A stretch of DNA of 12,998 nt from assembly GCA_021796375.1 (NCBI GenBank), contig JAJYJF010000021.1, forward strand, positions 1-12,998, written 5' to 3'. This stretch comes from Chloroflexota bacterium. Its GTDB lineage: Bacteria; Chloroflexota; Anaerolineae; Anaerolineales; Anaerolineaceae. The notes beneath the pieces are model-generated. The model did not search any database, was not told the origin of the DNA, and saw only the letters and a list, made by a program, of their open reading frames with translations. Every line of letters begins with the position of its first letter. The stretch's first letter is position 1. The position numbers were made by a program, and so were the translations under genes. Shown here piece by piece: positions 12,993 through 12,998 of this stretch.

Positions 12993-12998
12993 GATATA

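Noticed and set aside
1..12998. tRNA, rRNA, integrase, transposase or attachment-site features.
   Set aside because: None seen on either strand; the window reads as an ordinary metabolic locus apart from the short repeats reported.

Overview
The window is a dense, GC-rich stretch of bacterial chromosome. Every gene I can support lies on the minus strand, so transcription runs from the right edge (base 12998) to the left edge (base 1). The split glycine decarboxylase (GcvPA plus GcvPB), the FixABCX-type electron-transfer set and the general gene style suggest an uncultured or little-studied member of the Chloroflexota, perhaps Anaerolineae. That placement is an inference from gene content, not a measurement.

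Right block (12800 to 8130), in transcription order: a FixC-type flavoprotein-quinone oxidoreductase, a FixX-type ferredoxin, ETF beta (FixA type), ETF alpha (FixB type) and a DAO-family FAD oxidoreductase. Junctions are tight (4-nt overlap, then 12, 4 and 18 nt), so this is very probably one operon. Its logic is oxidation of a substrate, probably an amino acid or N-methylated amine, by the DAO-type flavoenzyme, with electrons passed through ETF and FixC/FixX to quinone. The start of fixX carries two tandem 39-nt imperfect palindromic repeats, read in frame as an N-terminal extension.

Middle (8129 to 5712): a 251-nt hairpin-rich gap, a nitrilase-superfamily amidohydrolase, a short gap with a GC hairpin, and a 414-residue nitroreductase-fold flavoprotein of unknown substrate.

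Left block (5621 to 1): the glycine cleavage genes gcvH, gcvPA and gcvPB, then a very large gene open to the left edge. This last gene is the most striking object here. It encodes a complete serine hydroxymethyltransferase (about residues 1-435), then a segment that looks like a worn GcvT/YgfZ-type folate-binding half-domain (about 490-635), then the start of a well-conserved GcvT aminomethyltransferase (from about 664), cut by the window edge.

Read together, the window looks like a glycine and one-carbon module with an electron-transfer chain attached. A flavoenzyme could release glycine (for example from sarcosine or dimethylglycine) and feed electrons to quinone. H, PA, PB and T proteins would cleave glycine to CO2, ammonia and methylene-tetrahydrofolate. 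The fused SHMT could combine that methylene-tetrahydrofolate with a second glycine to make serine. The L protein (dihydrolipoyl dehydrogenase) and lipoylation genes are not in the window. The flavoenzyme's substrate and the roles of the nitrilase and nitroreductase-like proteins cannot be decided from sequence alone.
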